Positions 25,701-34,866 of a stretch of 64,000 nt of DNA are shown here, in pieces; within the stretch, counting starts at the first letter, position 1, and every line of letters starts with the position of its first letter. The notes beneath the pieces were generated by a model. It was not told the origin of the DNA. It searched no databases and saw only the letters and a list, made by a program, of their open reading frames with translations. The translations under genes and the position numbers were made by a program. Source of the stretch: an uncultured Aquimarina sp. (GTDB lineage: Bacteria; Bacteroidota; Bacteroidia; Flavobacteriales; Flavobacteriaceae); NCBI GenBank assembly GCA_947496705.1, contig CANMDW010000012.1, positions 1 through 64,000 on the forward strand, in the 5' to 3' direction.

Positions 25701-26720
25701 TTGAAGCGTTTGAATTTATTGCGAAAAATACTCTTTCTTGTTGTTCCTATCTATTATTTGGTGACTTGGTTACGAAACAAAATGTATGATCTTGGAGTTA
25801 AAAGCTCTGTGATATATGATTTTCCGGTTATTGGTGTAGGAAATCTAAGTGTAGGTGGTACTGGTAAATCACCAATGGTCGAATACCTGATCAGATTACT
25901 TAAGGATAAAGTCAGGTTGGCAACGCTTAGCAGGGGGTATAAAAGAGAAACCAAAGGTTTTCAATTGGTGACAGCTTCTTCGACAGCCAGAGAAGTAGGA
26001 GATGAGCCGCTTCAATTTAAGACCAAATTTTTGGATGTTGTGGTTGGAGTGGATAGTGATAGACGAAAGGGTATAGCAAAATTAAGGTCATTAACTCCAC
26101 AACCGGAAGTAATTATTTTGGATGATGCTTATCAACATCGTAAAGTAACTGCTCGATTTTATATATTGCTTACTGCTTATAATGACCTTTATTGTGATGA
26201 TATTGTATTGCCAACAGGAAATTTAAGAGAGCCGAGAAAAGGGGCTAATCGGGCTGATGTTATTGTTATTACTAAATGCCCTAAAGAAATATCTGTAGAC
26301 GAGAGAGAAAATATTGCCAAAAAGCTAAAGCTACAGCCTAAACAATCCTTATTTTTTGCTACGATTGATTATGGAAGTGAAATTACAGGCCGTTTGGGAG
26401 TAAAACCAATAGAAACTCTTAAATATGTACCTTTTACTTTGGTTACAGGTATTGCAAACCCAAAGCCTCTGGTTGCTTATTATCGTTCTTTAGGACTGAT
26501 ATTTGACCATATAAATTATCCGGATCATCACAATTTCTCAAACAGAGAATTAAAAGAATTAGCAGGACATGAACTTATAGTAACCACAGAAAAGGACTAT
26601 GTAAGATTGGTCTCTGATCTTTCTATAAAAAAGCTTTGGTATCAGCCTATGAAAATGAAGTTTATTGAAGGTGGTGACTTATTTGATGATATGATACTAC
26701 AACTTCATAATACAAATTAG
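25701..26720 (+). CDS. lpxK: Tetraacyldisaccharide 4'-kinase
   Basis: The 339-residue inner-membrane kinase phosphorylates the 4' position of the lipid A precursor. A hydrophobic N-terminal segment (ILFLVVPIYYLVTWL) anchors it. The P-loop is VGNLSVGGTGKSP (about 46-58), followed by ATLSRGYKR and the ILDDAYQHR block that holds the catalytic Asp and His. The C-terminal part has TTEKDYVRL, a family signature. No ATG exists in frame upstream (the nearby ATG meets a stop after four codons), so the TTG at 25701 is chosen. It is convergent with the histidine kinase gene across a strong inverted repeat. Confidence 0.94.
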   Translation: MKRLNLLRKILFLVVPIYYLVTWLRNKMYDLGVKSSVIYDFPVIGVGNLSVGGTGKSPMVEYLIRLLKDKVRLATLSRGYKRETKGFQLVTASSTAREVGDEPLQFKTKFLDVVVGVDSDRRKGIAKLRSLTPQPEVIILDDAYQHRKVTARFYILLTAYNDLYCDDIVLPTGNLREPRKGANRADVIVITKCPKEISVDERENIAKKLKLQPKQSLFFATIDYGSEITGRLGVKPIETLKYVPFTLVTGIANPKPLVAYYRSLGLIFDHINYPDHHNFSNRELKELAGHELIVTTEKDYVRLVSDLSIKKLWYQPMKMKFIEGGDLFDDMILQLHNTN

Positions 26721-26792
26721 TATCTGGTTTTTAATGAAACTACTGAAATAAGCTAACTGCGCTTATCATTAAGCATTATTAAAAACCAGATA
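26721..26792. terminator. Bidirectional terminator between lpxK and the hybrid kinase
   Basis: A perfect 15-bp inverted repeat (TATCTGGTTTTTAAT at 26721-26735, complement at 26778-26792) encloses 42 bases that contain a second small stem (ATAAGC/GCTTAT). It sits exactly between the two convergent stop codons. Confidence 0.7.
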
Positions 26793-26795
26793 TCT

Positions 26796-29018
26796 TTATG
26801 AAGTAGTTTGTTTTTCTACTAGTGCTTTATAAAGTTTTGCAAAGAATTCTTCTGTCTTGTATGGTTTGGGAATAATATCGTTGAAACCATTATCATAGAA
26901 TTCATCCAAATTATCATCAAGAGTGACAGCTGTAAGTGCGATGATAGGAATTTCTTTATTAAATTCTCTGATTTGCTTTGTAGCTTCGATTCCGCTTATT
27001 CCAGGCATATGGATATCCATAAGAATCAGATCGAAAGAGTTTTCCTTTACTTTGTTTACCGCAATATCTCCATTATCTGCAACATCACATTTAATTTTGT
27101 TTTTTTCGAGGATTTTTCTTGTAATCAATTGATTGATTTTATTGTCTTCTACAACCAAAATGTGTTTGTCGATCATTACATTATAATCGATATTTCTGGC
27201 TTCTTCGATATAATCAGTGCTTTTATCTTCTAAGATTTCAAATTTTAGATCAAACAAAAATTTTGATCCTTTCCCCAATTCACTTTTCAAACTAATTTTA
27301 CTATCCATTAAAGATAAAAGATTCTTTACAATAGATAGCCCCAAACCTGTACCGCCAAATTTCCTGTTAATCTGTACAGAGCCTTGTGTGAAATTTTCAA
27401 ATATACTTTGTTGTTTCTTTTCTGAAATACCTACTCCATTATCCTGTATTTCAAAATTGAGAAATACTTTGTTTTCGATGCTGTTGGTTAACTTTACACG
27501 TATCCAAATGTCACCGTTTTGAGTGAATTTTATCGAATTACCAATAAGATTAATTAGAATTTGCGAAACTTTTAACGGATCTCCTTTTAGCTTGGGAGGA
27601 ATAGACTCGTCAAATTCATAATGAAGCCTGTTGTTTCTGTCTTTTGCCGATTTTCCTAAAGCTATTAGTACGTCATTAATTCTTTTCTTTAGATTGAATG
27701 ATGTGTTTTCCAGTTCTACTTTATTCGCTTCAAGTTTATTAAGGTCCAATATGTTGTTGATAAGGGATAAGAGATATTCTCCAGAAAATTTTAAAGAATT
27801 GAGATGTTCTTTTTGATTTGGTGTCGGACTTTCTTCTAATAGCAGATGTGTTAATCCGGTAACGGCATATAGAGGAGTTCTTAATTCGTGGGTAATGGTA
27901 GAAAGAAATTGAACTTTGGCTTCGCTAGCTCTTTCTGCATTTTCTTTGGCAAGGATGAGCTCTGTATTCTTATTTTGCAATAGCTCATTGGCGCGGGCTC
28001 TTAGATTATTATTTTTGTACAGAGAAAGTGTGAGCAATGATAGTATTGTTATTAGGGCAATACTAAGGATAGTAGTTAAGCGTCCCAGTTTAAGGGATTT
28101 TTGTTGCTGGCTGTTTTCTTCCTGTAGTTCTTCGATCAGCACAATATTGTCGTCCATATTCAGTTTGGCAGTAGCTTCTTGTGCAATGATCTCCTTATTG
28201 ATATTAAATAAAGAATCTTTTATTTTTTGATGGGCTTTATGATAGGTCAAAGAGGTTTTAAAATCCTCTTTTTTTTCATAAATCTTGCTGTATAGACTAA
28301 AACATTCTGATCTTATTTCGGCATATCCCATTTTTTTTCCAATTTGCATTGCCAGATCATTAGTTTTTTCGGCCTTGTCAATTAAATTCAAAGCCAATTG
28401 TGCTTTTGCTTTATGGGTATATAATTTAGCTTTGTTGTATGATTGTTCTAATGAATTAATAATTGGCAAACCACTATTAAAATGTTTGATCGCCAATTCT
28501 GGTTGATTTTGTGCTAAGGCTAAAAGGCCAAGATGTAGTTTTATTGAACCTTTTAGGTCTTCAATGTTATTTTTTTCGGTAAGCTTTGTAGCTTTCTCCA
28601 AAACTTCATTGGCAGTATCAAAATGTTCGAGTTCGATGGCAATAGATCCATAAACGGTATAAGAACAGGCGAGCATGGGTTCATCGTTATCCTCTTTTTG
28701 AATTTGGATGGCATCAAGTATTTGTTCTTCGGCCTTTTTAAAATCACCTAATTCAAGATACAGTTTTGCCAGCACCATATTAGTTTTTGCTCTATATACT
28801 TTATCCTGGTTTTGTAATGCTAATTCTTTTGCTACTATAATATTGGTAAGAGCCTTTTTTAACTGTGCTCTGTTTACAGAATATGAAGCTTCTTTTAAAA
28901 AATTCTCAATAGAATCTCTTACTTGATTGTTTTCTACAGTATTTTCTGTTTGAGAATAAGTTAAAAAACAACAAATGAGTAAAATTATAGCTATAAAATG
29001 TTTGATTTGGGTTGGCAT
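26796..29018 (-). CDS. TPR hybrid histidine kinase with C-terminal receiver
   Basis: The ATG at 29018 is preferred over an upstream TTG because AGAGGA stands five bases before it. The 740-residue product has a signal segment (1-22), TPR-like helices (about 25-285), a transmembrane span (about 312-334), HisKA with His377 (THELRTP), HATPase (NLIGNSIKF, DNGVGI, GTGLGLSI) and a receiver with Asp668 (LILMDIHMPG) and EDN at its start. The periplasmic TPR array would sense a ligand or partner, with phosphate passing from His to the attached receiver. There is no DNA-binding domain and no adjacent response regulator or Hpt gene, so its output is unknown. Confidence 0.92.
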   Translation of the reverse strand: MPTQIKHFIAIILLICCFLTYSQTENTVENNQVRDSIENFLKEASYSVNRAQLKKALTNIIVAKELALQNQDKVYRAKTNMVLAKLYLELGDFKKAEEQILDAIQIQKEDNDEPMLACSYTVYGSIAIELEHFDTANEVLEKATKLTEKNNIEDLKGSIKLHLGLLALAQNQPELAIKHFNSGLPIINSLEQSYNKAKLYTHKAKAQLALNLIDKAEKTNDLAMQIGKKMGYAEIRSECFSLYSKIYEKKEDFKTSLTYHKAHQKIKDSLFNINKEIIAQEATAKLNMDDNIVLIEELQEENSQQQKSLKLGRLTTILSIALITILSLLTLSLYKNNNLRARANELLQNKNTELILAKENAERASEAKVQFLSTITHELRTPLYAVTGLTHLLLEESPTPNQKEHLNSLKFSGEYLLSLINNILDLNKLEANKVELENTSFNLKKRINDVLIALGKSAKDRNNRLHYEFDESIPPKLKGDPLKVSQILINLIGNSIKFTQNGDIWIRVKLTNSIENKVFLNFEIQDNGVGISEKKQQSIFENFTQGSVQINRKFGGTGLGLSIVKNLLSLMDSKISLKSELGKGSKFLFDLKFEILEDKSTDYIEEARNIDYNVMIDKHILVVEDNKINQLITRKILEKNKIKCDVADNGDIAVNKVKENSFDLILMDIHMPGISGIEATKQIREFNKEIPIIALTAVTLDDNLDEFYDNGFNDIIPKPYKTEEFFAKLYKALVEKQTTS

Positions 29019-29048
29019 TTTTCCTCTAAAAAATCTCAACTAATATAG

Positions 29049-30053
29049 TTATTTCTTACAAATGTTAATAATTAAATCAATTATTCTGTTGCTATATCCT
29101 ATTTCATTATCATACCAACCAATGATTTTAACCATCTTTCCTATAACCGAGGTCATTAAAGAATCGAATATGCAGGAATGAGGATTTCCTATAATATCTA
29201 CAGAGACTATAGGATCTTCTGTGTATTGCAAAATACCTTTTAAATTGGAGTATGATGCTTCTTTGAAGGCACGATTAATTTCTTCGATAGAAGTTTGTTT
29301 TTTTATATTACATGTGATATCGGTAAGCGACCCATCTGGAACAGGTACTCGAATACCACAACCTCCTATGACAGTGCTAAGTTCTGGAAAAACTTTTGTT
29401 AATGCTTTTGCAGCTCCTGTGGTAGTTGGTACTATAGATTGGCTTGCAGCTCTGGCACGTCTTAGATCTCTGTGAGGCTGATCGTGCAAACTTTGATCGG
29501 TCGTATAACTATGCACTGTAGTGATGTAGGCTTGTTCAATTCCACATAGATCATTGATTACCTTGATCATAGGAGCCGCATTATTTGTTGTGCAAGATGC
29601 ATTGGATATAATAGTTTCAGAGCCATCCAGGATATGATCATTTACCCCCAGAACGATGGTTTTTATAGTGTCTTCTGCCGGTGGCGCAGAAAGAATTACC
29701 TTTTTTGCTCCGGCTTTCAGATGTTTCTCTGCTGCTGCTTTAGTTTTAAACTTTCCTGTTGCTTCTACTACAATATCTACCTCATATGCTGCCCAATCAC
29801 ACTTTTCAGGATCATTTTGATTAAGTAATGGTATTGAGTTATCATTTACTACAATATGATTGATTGTATGTGATACATTAAAAGGTAACACTCCATGAAT
29901 ACTGTCGTACTTTAATAAATGGCTTAAAGTTTTAGCATCGGCAAGGTCATTGATTGCCACCACTTGTATATTTTGATGATGTATTAATAACCTGAAAAGG
30001 TTACGGCCTATTCTGCCAAAACCATTGATAGCAATTCTTATTGGTGTATTCAT
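29049..30053 (-). CDS. gap: Glyceraldehyde-3-phosphate dehydrogenase, type I
   Basis: The 334-residue glycolytic enzyme oxidises glyceraldehyde 3-phosphate to 1,3-bisphosphoglycerate. The Rossmann signature INGFGRIGRNLFR (9-21) and the catalytic Cys154 in SNASCTTN are intact, and GWYDNEIGYS marks the C-terminal catalytic region. The nucleotide-binding stretch reads AINDLADAKTLSHLL where the usual form is LTD; Asp36 is kept, so NAD use is expected. Flavobacteria usually have a second gap gene elsewhere, so this could be the gluconeogenic or a specialised copy (inference). It lies 23 bp downstream of lipA on the same strand, probably co-transcribed. Confidence 0.96.
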   Translation of the reverse strand: MNTPIRIAINGFGRIGRNLFRLLIHHQNIQVVAINDLADAKTLSHLLKYDSIHGVLPFNVSHTINHIVVNDNSIPLLNQNDPEKCDWAAYEVDIVVEATGKFKTKAAAEKHLKAGAKKVILSAPPAEDTIKTIVLGVNDHILDGSETIISNASCTTNNAAPMIKVINDLCGIEQAYITTVHSYTTDQSLHDQPHRDLRRARAASQSIVPTTTGAAKALTKVFPELSTVIGGCGIRVPVPDGSLTDITCNIKKQTSIEEINRAFKEASYSNLKGILQYTEDPIVSVDIIGNPHSCIFDSLMTSVIGKMVKIIGWYDNEIGYSNRIIDLIINICKK

Positions 30054-30076
30054 GTAATCGGGACTCAGTTTTTGAA

Positions 30077-30949
30077 TTAAGTTAAATGCTTCTGAGCTTT
30101 GTATGAAGATCTAACCAATGCACCACTTTCTACATGTCTGAAACCCATTTTGAGACCTATTTCTTCATATTTATTAAATTGATCAGGTGTTATAAATTCT
30201 TTTACCGGCAGGTGTTTTTTACTAGGTTGCAAGTATTGCCCTATGGTAACAATATCGAGGTCTACCTTTCTAAGGTCTTCGAGTATTTGTAGTACTTCTT
30301 CTTCTTTTTCACCAAGTCCCAGCATAATTCCGCTTTTGGTTCGATTGATACCGCTATCTTTAAGATATTTGAGCACCTGTAAACTTTGTTCATATTTGGC
30401 CTGGATTCGAACCTCTCGGGTAAGCCTTTTTACAGTCTCCATATTATGAGAAACTACCTCTGGTTTTACGGCTATAATTCTATCTATATTTTTAGTTTTT
30501 CCCTGAAAGTCGGGTATTAATGTTTCTAAAGTGGTTTCAGGATTCATCCTGCGAATCGCCTGGATGGTTTCTGCCCATATGATAGAACCTCCATCTGCGA
30601 GGTCATCTCTATCTACAGAGGTTATTACAGCATGTTTTATGTTCATGATTTTTATCGACCGTGCTACTTTTTCTGGTTCTTCCCAATCTACAATTTCCGG
30701 TCTTCCGGTCTTTACTCCACAAAAACCGCAGGAACGAGTACATATATTTCCCAGTATCATAAAAGTAGCAGTACCTTCACTCCAACATTCTCCCATATTA
30801 GGACAACTTCCCGAAGTACAGATAGTATGTAGATTATACTTATCGACTAGACCTCTAAGTTCTGTATATTTCTTCCCGGTAGGAAGCTTTACTCGTAACC
30901 ATTTTGGTTTTCCTGTTGGTGGCGCAACAGTAGTAATATCATTGTTCAT
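30077..30949 (-). CDS. lipA: Lipoyl synthase
   Basis: The 290-residue radical-SAM enzyme inserts two sulfurs into octanoyl groups on lipoate-dependent proteins. The auxiliary-cluster cysteines are C44, C49 and C55 (CTSGSCPNMGEC) and the radical-SAM triad is C70, C74 and C77 (CTRSCGFC). The C-terminal RSSYKAQ supplies the serine that ligates the auxiliary cluster. A TAnnTTTG box read leftward (plus-strand 30967-30974) is 18 bp before the ATG, giving a very short leader. It leads lipA-gap. Confidence 0.97.
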   Translation of the reverse strand: MNNDITTVAPPTGKPKWLRVKLPTGKKYTELRGLVDKYNLHTICTSGSCPNMGECWSEGTATFMILGNICTRSCGFCGVKTGRPEIVDWEEPEKVARSIKIMNIKHAVITSVDRDDLADGGSIIWAETIQAIRRMNPETTLETLIPDFQGKTKNIDRIIAVKPEVVSHNMETVKRLTREVRIQAKYEQSLQVLKYLKDSGINRTKSGIMLGLGEKEEEVLQILEDLRKVDLDIVTIGQYLQPSKKHLPVKEFITPDQFNKYEEIGLKMGFRHVESGALVRSSYKAQKHLT

Positions 30950-30966
30950 ACAAGCAATATTTTCTA

Positions 30967-30974
30967 CAAAAGTA
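30967..30974 (-). promoter_or_regulatory. lipA promoter -7 box
   Basis: On the minus strand TACTTTTG matches the Bacteroidota -7 consensus 18 bp before the lipA start codon. No clear -33 TTG is seen. Confidence 0.45.
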
Positions 30975-31218
30975 CGAAGAAAGCTTAGATTAATAAGAAG
31001 TTTTATATAAAGTTAGGGCTTTGACCTTAATGTGGCTTTTGTCTATCATAAAGAGCGGGGAATATGGCCATAAGCAAAAAAACATGTAAAAATGAGCAGA
31101 ATGTTACGTAGTAAAACCATATCCAAACAAAGTCTTAACGCCAAGTTAAAATTAAGTTAATACAAAATTTTTTAAAAATATGATAGTTATAATTTTTAAA
31201 AAAAAGAGCAAAATAATC

Positions 31219-31449
31219 ATGCTAGAAGAATTAGTAAGCAAGAAAAAAAAGCAAAACAATCGAAAGCGTGTTGAAAAGTGGTTGCACAAAAACCACAAAT
31301 ATATTAATCTTACCGCTTTGGAAAAGGAAATATCTGCACCAAAGGGATTAGTTCAAAAATTCGTTAAATATGATAAGAAAATTAATGATAAATGGATGGA
31401 TCAGCTCTATGGTGTAATCAAGAGATTTACTTCTTTTAATTTAAGATAA
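31219..31449 (+). CDS. Small basic protein, possibly DNA-binding, unknown
   Basis: The ATG at 31219 (MLEELVSKKKKQNN) gives 76 residues; an ATG 13 codons upstream would add a Lys/Ile-rich leader. The protein is basic. The segment LTALEKEISAPKGLVQKFV followed by NDKWMDQLYGVIKRF has the spacing of a helix-turn-helix (short helix, turn at APKG, recognition-like helix), so DNA binding is possible but unproven. It is convergent with the ECF sigma gene, 11 bp between stops, and shares no operon. Confidence 0.5.
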   Translation: MLEELVSKKKKQNNRKRVEKWLHKNHKYINLTALEKEISAPKGLVQKFVKYDKKINDKWMDQLYGVIKRFTSFNLR

Positions 31450-31460
31450 ATGATGTAAAA

Positions 31461-32033
31461 TTAGGTCTTGGTATTGGTAATTATTTCGGACAACAATTTT
31501 TTGGCCCGTAATAATTTTACTTTTATATTGTTTATAGGTTCGTTAAGGTTTTCTGCAATTTCTTTATAACTTAATTCCTGAAAATATCGCAGATTAATTA
31601 CTTTTTGATAGTGTGGTTTTAACTGTTTTATATAAAGAAGTAGTTGTGCCAGATTTTGTTCTGTAATTAATTTATCTTCTGGTGTGGGGTTGTCATCAAT
31701 AATTCTATACACCGAATCATCAGTTTGAGTAGTAGTTTTGGATTGAATAGATGCGTTTTTTTTTCGCAATAAATCAATATGAATGTTTTTTGAGATTTGA
31801 ATCAACCAGGTTTTAAAAGTAAACTCTTCTTTAAATGTATCAATTTTATCAAAAGCTCTTGAAAAACTTTGTATGGTAATATCTTCAGCCTCATACTCAT
31901 CCTGAGTTCTTTTTAACTGAAAATTGTATACGTCATTCCAAAATGTGTCCAGCAGATAATTAAAAGATGTTTGTTTGCCTTCTTTAGCTTTTTTGATGTG
32001 ATCTTCTAATGAGATAGGACTTTCTTTTTTCAA
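31461..32033 (-). CDS. ECF-type sigma-70 family factor
   Basis: The 190-residue protein has region 2 (about 22-90: FNYLLDTFWNDVYNF, EAEDITIQSFSRAFDKI, FKTWLIQISKN) and region 4 (about 130-185: LKPHYQKVINLRYFQELSYKEIAENL, key residues L-R-Y-F and S-Y-K-E-I-A, then IKVKLLRAKKLL). It directs RNA polymerase to an unknown regulon. No ATG is available in frame, so the TTG at 32033 is used. The frame is the same as that of the upstream Cys-rich membrane gene, separated by one TAA (32067-32069) and eleven sense codons. No classical anti-sigma gene adjoins it. Confidence 0.88.
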   Translation of the reverse strand: MKKESPISLEDHIKKAKEGKQTSFNYLLDTFWNDVYNFQLKRTQDEYEAEDITIQSFSRAFDKIDTFKEEFTFKTWLIQISKNIHIDLLRKKNASIQSKTTTQTDDSVYRIIDDNPTPEDKLITEQNLAQLLLYIKQLKPHYQKVINLRYFQELSYKEIAENLNEPINNIKVKLLRAKKLLSEIITNTKT

Positions 32034-32066
32034 TGAAGTATTTTTGAATAGAATATCTGGATTGAT

Positions 32067-32273
32067 TTAATTGGCATGTTCTTTTTCGTTACAATTAGAA
32101 AACTGATCGGGTGTTTTACCACATAAAGAACAAGATGCTCCTTCTTTATTAAGAAACGGGCTTTGACTAGCGCAAGTCCCTGCGAATTTACCGTCTTTCT
32201 TAGCCCATAGTTTGATAGCAATCCCTCCAAAAGCCAGCAGCAATAAGCCAACTGTAAGTAATAAAAGTTTCAT
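32067..32273 (-). CDS. Small Cys-rich membrane protein upstream of the ECF sigma factor
   Basis: The 68-residue protein has one N-terminal span (LLLLTVGLLLLAFGGIAIKLW) and a short tail with Cys at 34, 48, 51 and 60 (GTCAS, SCSLCGK, SNC). The layout resembles the NqrM (DUF539) maturation factor, which also has one span and four Cys, but the spacing differs and no Nqr genes are near, so this is only an analogy. Close relatives next to sigma genes are, from memory, common in Flavobacteriia and called membrane or secreted protein. The same strand and frame as the sigma gene and 33 bp between them suggest co-expression; a metal- or redox-sensing partner is inference. Confidence 0.75.
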   Translation of the reverse strand: MKLLLLTVGLLLLAFGGIAIKLWAKKDGKFAGTCASQSPFLNKEGASCSLCGKTPDQFSNCNEKEHAN

Positions 32274-32557
32274 CTATTTTTTGTTTTTTTAATTGAAAGA
32301 CCTAAATATACCGGTAAGCAGGTGTAAACTGCCATTAAATATTTTGGTTAATTTATCTTAATCGTTTACAGCTCATTTCTTAATCAAATAGGCCAAAATT
32401 AGCCACAAAGATACAAAGAATGAATGGCTAAGTATATATTATACATAAATTTAAGAGCACTATTAATAATTTTTAGTAACTCTTTATGATTTCTGTTATC
32501 CCGAATAAACAAAAAGAAAATCTGGTCTGGGCGAGGATAAAATTAGCAATTACTTTG

Positions 32558-33571
32558 TTATATAATATTAACTTCTGTCTCCAGGAAAATATCAAATTTT
32601 TCTTTTATGGCTTTTTGAATTCTTTTTGCCAGATCGAGTATTTCTTTTCCTGTGGCATTGTTATAATTTACCAAAACCAATGCTTGTTTTTTATGTACCC
32701 CGGCATCTCCCCAACGTTTTCCTTTAAACCCACATTGCTCGATAAGCCAAGCAGCAGGAACTTTCATCGCACTTTCATCTACTTTGTAAAACGGAATAGT
32801 GGGATACGATCTTTGAAGTTTAAAGAAATGATCTTTAGAAATAACAGGGTTTTTAAAAAAACTGCCACTATTGCCTATTTCAAGGGGATCGGGAAGCTTA
32901 CTTTTTCTTATTTGTATTACAGCTTCAGAAACATCTTTAATCGTTGGTTTGGTAATTCCTTTATCGGCTAAAGCTTTTTTTATAGCCCCATAACTTGTGT
33001 TGAGAATATGATCTTTTTTGGTAAGCCTAAAAATAACTCTGGTTATAATGTATTTACCTTTTCCTTCATTTTTAAAAATAGAATTGCGATATCCAAATTG
33101 GCAATCTTTGTTGGAAAAAAGTTGTTTTTTTCCTGTAGTGATGTTAATTGCTTCGCAACTTACCAAAGTATCTTTAAGCTCAACCCCATACGCTCCAATA
33201 TTCTGGATCGGAGCACTGCCTACATATCCGGGGATTAAGGATAAATTTTCTAAGCCTCCATAGTTATTTTTAATACAGTATTGCACAAAATCATGCCAGT
33301 TTTCGCCGGCGTTTACAGACAATAAAACAAAAGAATCGGATTCTTCCTGGATCGAAATCCCTTTTATTGCTATATACAATACTAATGCATCGATATTCTT
33401 GGTCAATAACATATTACTGCCGCCGCTTAAAACAAACAAGGGTTCCTGCACCTCTTTTAAGAGGATGTCCTTGAGTTCCGATTCGGAAGTGATTTGTACA
33501 AACTTGGCAGCAGTAACATCAATTCCAAAAGTATTGTATTCTTTTAAGGATTTATGATACTCGATTTTCAT
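32558..33571 (-). CDS. murB: UDP-N-acetylenolpyruvoylglucosamine reductase
   Basis: The 337-residue flavoenzyme makes UDP-MurNAc, the second committed step of peptidoglycan synthesis. FAD-binding features are LFVLSGGSNML and ENLSLIPGYVGSAPIQNIGAYG (key residues G-S-A-P-x-Q-N-I-G-A-Y-G). The catalytic region FGYRNSIFK and the SAAWLIEQCGFKG-like stretch (VPAAWLIEQCGFKG) follow, with SGSFFKNP as the type I signature. Its start overlaps the aminotransferase stop by 4 bp (33568-33571), an ATGA-type coupling. Confidence 0.97.
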   Translation of the reverse strand: MKIEYHKSLKEYNTFGIDVTAAKFVQITSESELKDILLKEVQEPLFVLSGGSNMLLTKNIDALVLYIAIKGISIQEESDSFVLLSVNAGENWHDFVQYCIKNNYGGLENLSLIPGYVGSAPIQNIGAYGVELKDTLVSCEAINITTGKKQLFSNKDCQFGYRNSIFKNEGKGKYIITRVIFRLTKKDHILNTSYGAIKKALADKGITKPTIKDVSEAVIQIRKSKLPDPLEIGNSGSFFKNPVISKDHFFKLQRSYPTIPFYKVDESAMKVPAAWLIEQCGFKGKRWGDAGVHKKQALVLVNYNNATGKEILDLAKRIQKAIKEKFDIFLETEVNII

Positions 33572-34761
33572 TGATTGTTATATTTTTCGAGTGCTGATCT
33601 TAATATGTCAATTGCTTTTTTAAGATCTCTTCGATTAAGCACATAAGCAATTCGCACCTGGTTTTTTCCTTCGTTTGGACTCGAATAAAACCCTGAAGCA
33701 GGAGCCAGCATAACCGTTTCTCTATTCAAATCAAATGTATCCAACAGCCATTCTGCAAAATGATCTGCATCTTCAACAGGTAATTCGGCAATACAATAAA
33801 ATGCACCTTTTGGCAAAGCAACTTTTACTCCCGGGATTTCTCTAAGCCCCAAAACCAGCATATCCCTTCTCAATTTATATTTGGCAACAGTTTCTGCATA
33901 ATATGATTCTGGAGCCTCTAGTGCCGCCTCACTCGCAATTTGAGCAAAAGTAGGAGGGCTTAACCGGGCTTGTGCAAATTTCATGGCGGTGTCCATTACA
34001 CTTTTATTTTTACTAACGATACATCCAATACGTGCTCCACACATGCTATATCGTTTTGAAACTGAGTCTACCACGATTGCATGATCATCCAGGCCTTTTT
34101 CCTGTAAAATCGAATAGTGTTCTGATCCATCGTAAACAAATTCGCGATACACTTCATCCGAAATCAAAAATAAGTCATATTTGATTGCTAATTTTGCTAA
34201 TTCTTTTATTTCTTCCTTGCTATATAGATACCCTGTTGGGTTGCCTGGATTGCAAATCAAAATAGCTTTGGTTTTAGGGGTAATAAGTTTCTCGAATTCT
34301 TTAATAGATGGTAATGCAAACCCGGTTTCTATTTTAGAAATAACAGGGACTACCGTAACAGTAGATTGCGTAGAAAAACTGTAGTAATTTGCATAAAAAG
34401 GTTCTGGTACTATAATTTCATCTCCCGGATCTGTGATACTGCCCATAGTAAAAATAAGAGCTTCACTCCCTCCTGTAGTGATCAAAATATCATCAGATGA
34501 GATGGTGATATCATGTTTTGCATAATAACCTGCTAGTTTTTTTCTAAAACTTTCAAATCCTGCCGAATGACTATAGGCAAGAATATCTAACGTATGATTC
34601 CGAACAGCCTCTAATGCTTCAATCGGTGTTTTTATATCTGGTTGCCCGATGTTAAGATGATATATGTGCTTACCCTCTTTTGCTGCTTTTTCTGCAAAAG
34701 GAGCCAATTTTCGAATTGGTGATTCGGGCATAGCTTTACCTTTACGGGATACAATTGGCAT
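33568..34761 (-). CDS. PLP-dependent class I/II aminotransferase
   Basis: The 397-residue fold type I enzyme is of the aspartate/alanine aminotransferase group. The PLP lysine is Lys236 in DSVSKRYSMCGARIG. The substrate and cofactor regions LNIGQPDIKTP, TTGGSEAL, CNPGNPTGYLY and SDEVYREF are intact, and RIAYVLN contains the C-terminal carboxylate-binding Arg. The exact amino donor cannot be read from the sequence; relatives are often called aspartate aminotransferase. Translationally coupled to murB by a 4-bp overlap, an association common in Flavobacteriia. Confidence 0.93.
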   Translation of the reverse strand: MPIVSRKGKAMPESPIRKLAPFAEKAAKEGKHIYHLNIGQPDIKTPIEALEAVRNHTLDILAYSHSAGFESFRKKLAGYYAKHDITISSDDILITTGGSEALIFTMGSITDPGDEIIVPEPFYANYYSFSTQSTVTVVPVISKIETGFALPSIKEFEKLITPKTKAILICNPGNPTGYLYSKEEIKELAKLAIKYDLFLISDEVYREFVYDGSEHYSILQEKGLDDHAIVVDSVSKRYSMCGARIGCIVSKNKSVMDTAMKFAQARLSPPTFAQIASEAALEAPESYYAETVAKYKLRRDMLVLGLREIPGVKVALPKGAFYCIAELPVEDADHFAEWLLDTFDLNRETVMLAPASGFYSSPNEGKNQVRIAYVLNRRDLKKAIDILRSALEKYNNQ

Positions 34762-34866
34762 TTGATCTGGTTTAAAAAATTAAAATAGCGGTAAATTTCT
34801 TAAAATATTTAAGAAATAGAGATATTATTGAAATGATTTTTCAACTATTTTTTTATATTTAGCAGA

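Noticed and set aside
32067..32273. NqrM (DUF539) identity for the Cys-rich membrane protein
   Set aside because: The layout is similar but Cys spacing differs and no nqr genes are present, so only an analogy is kept.
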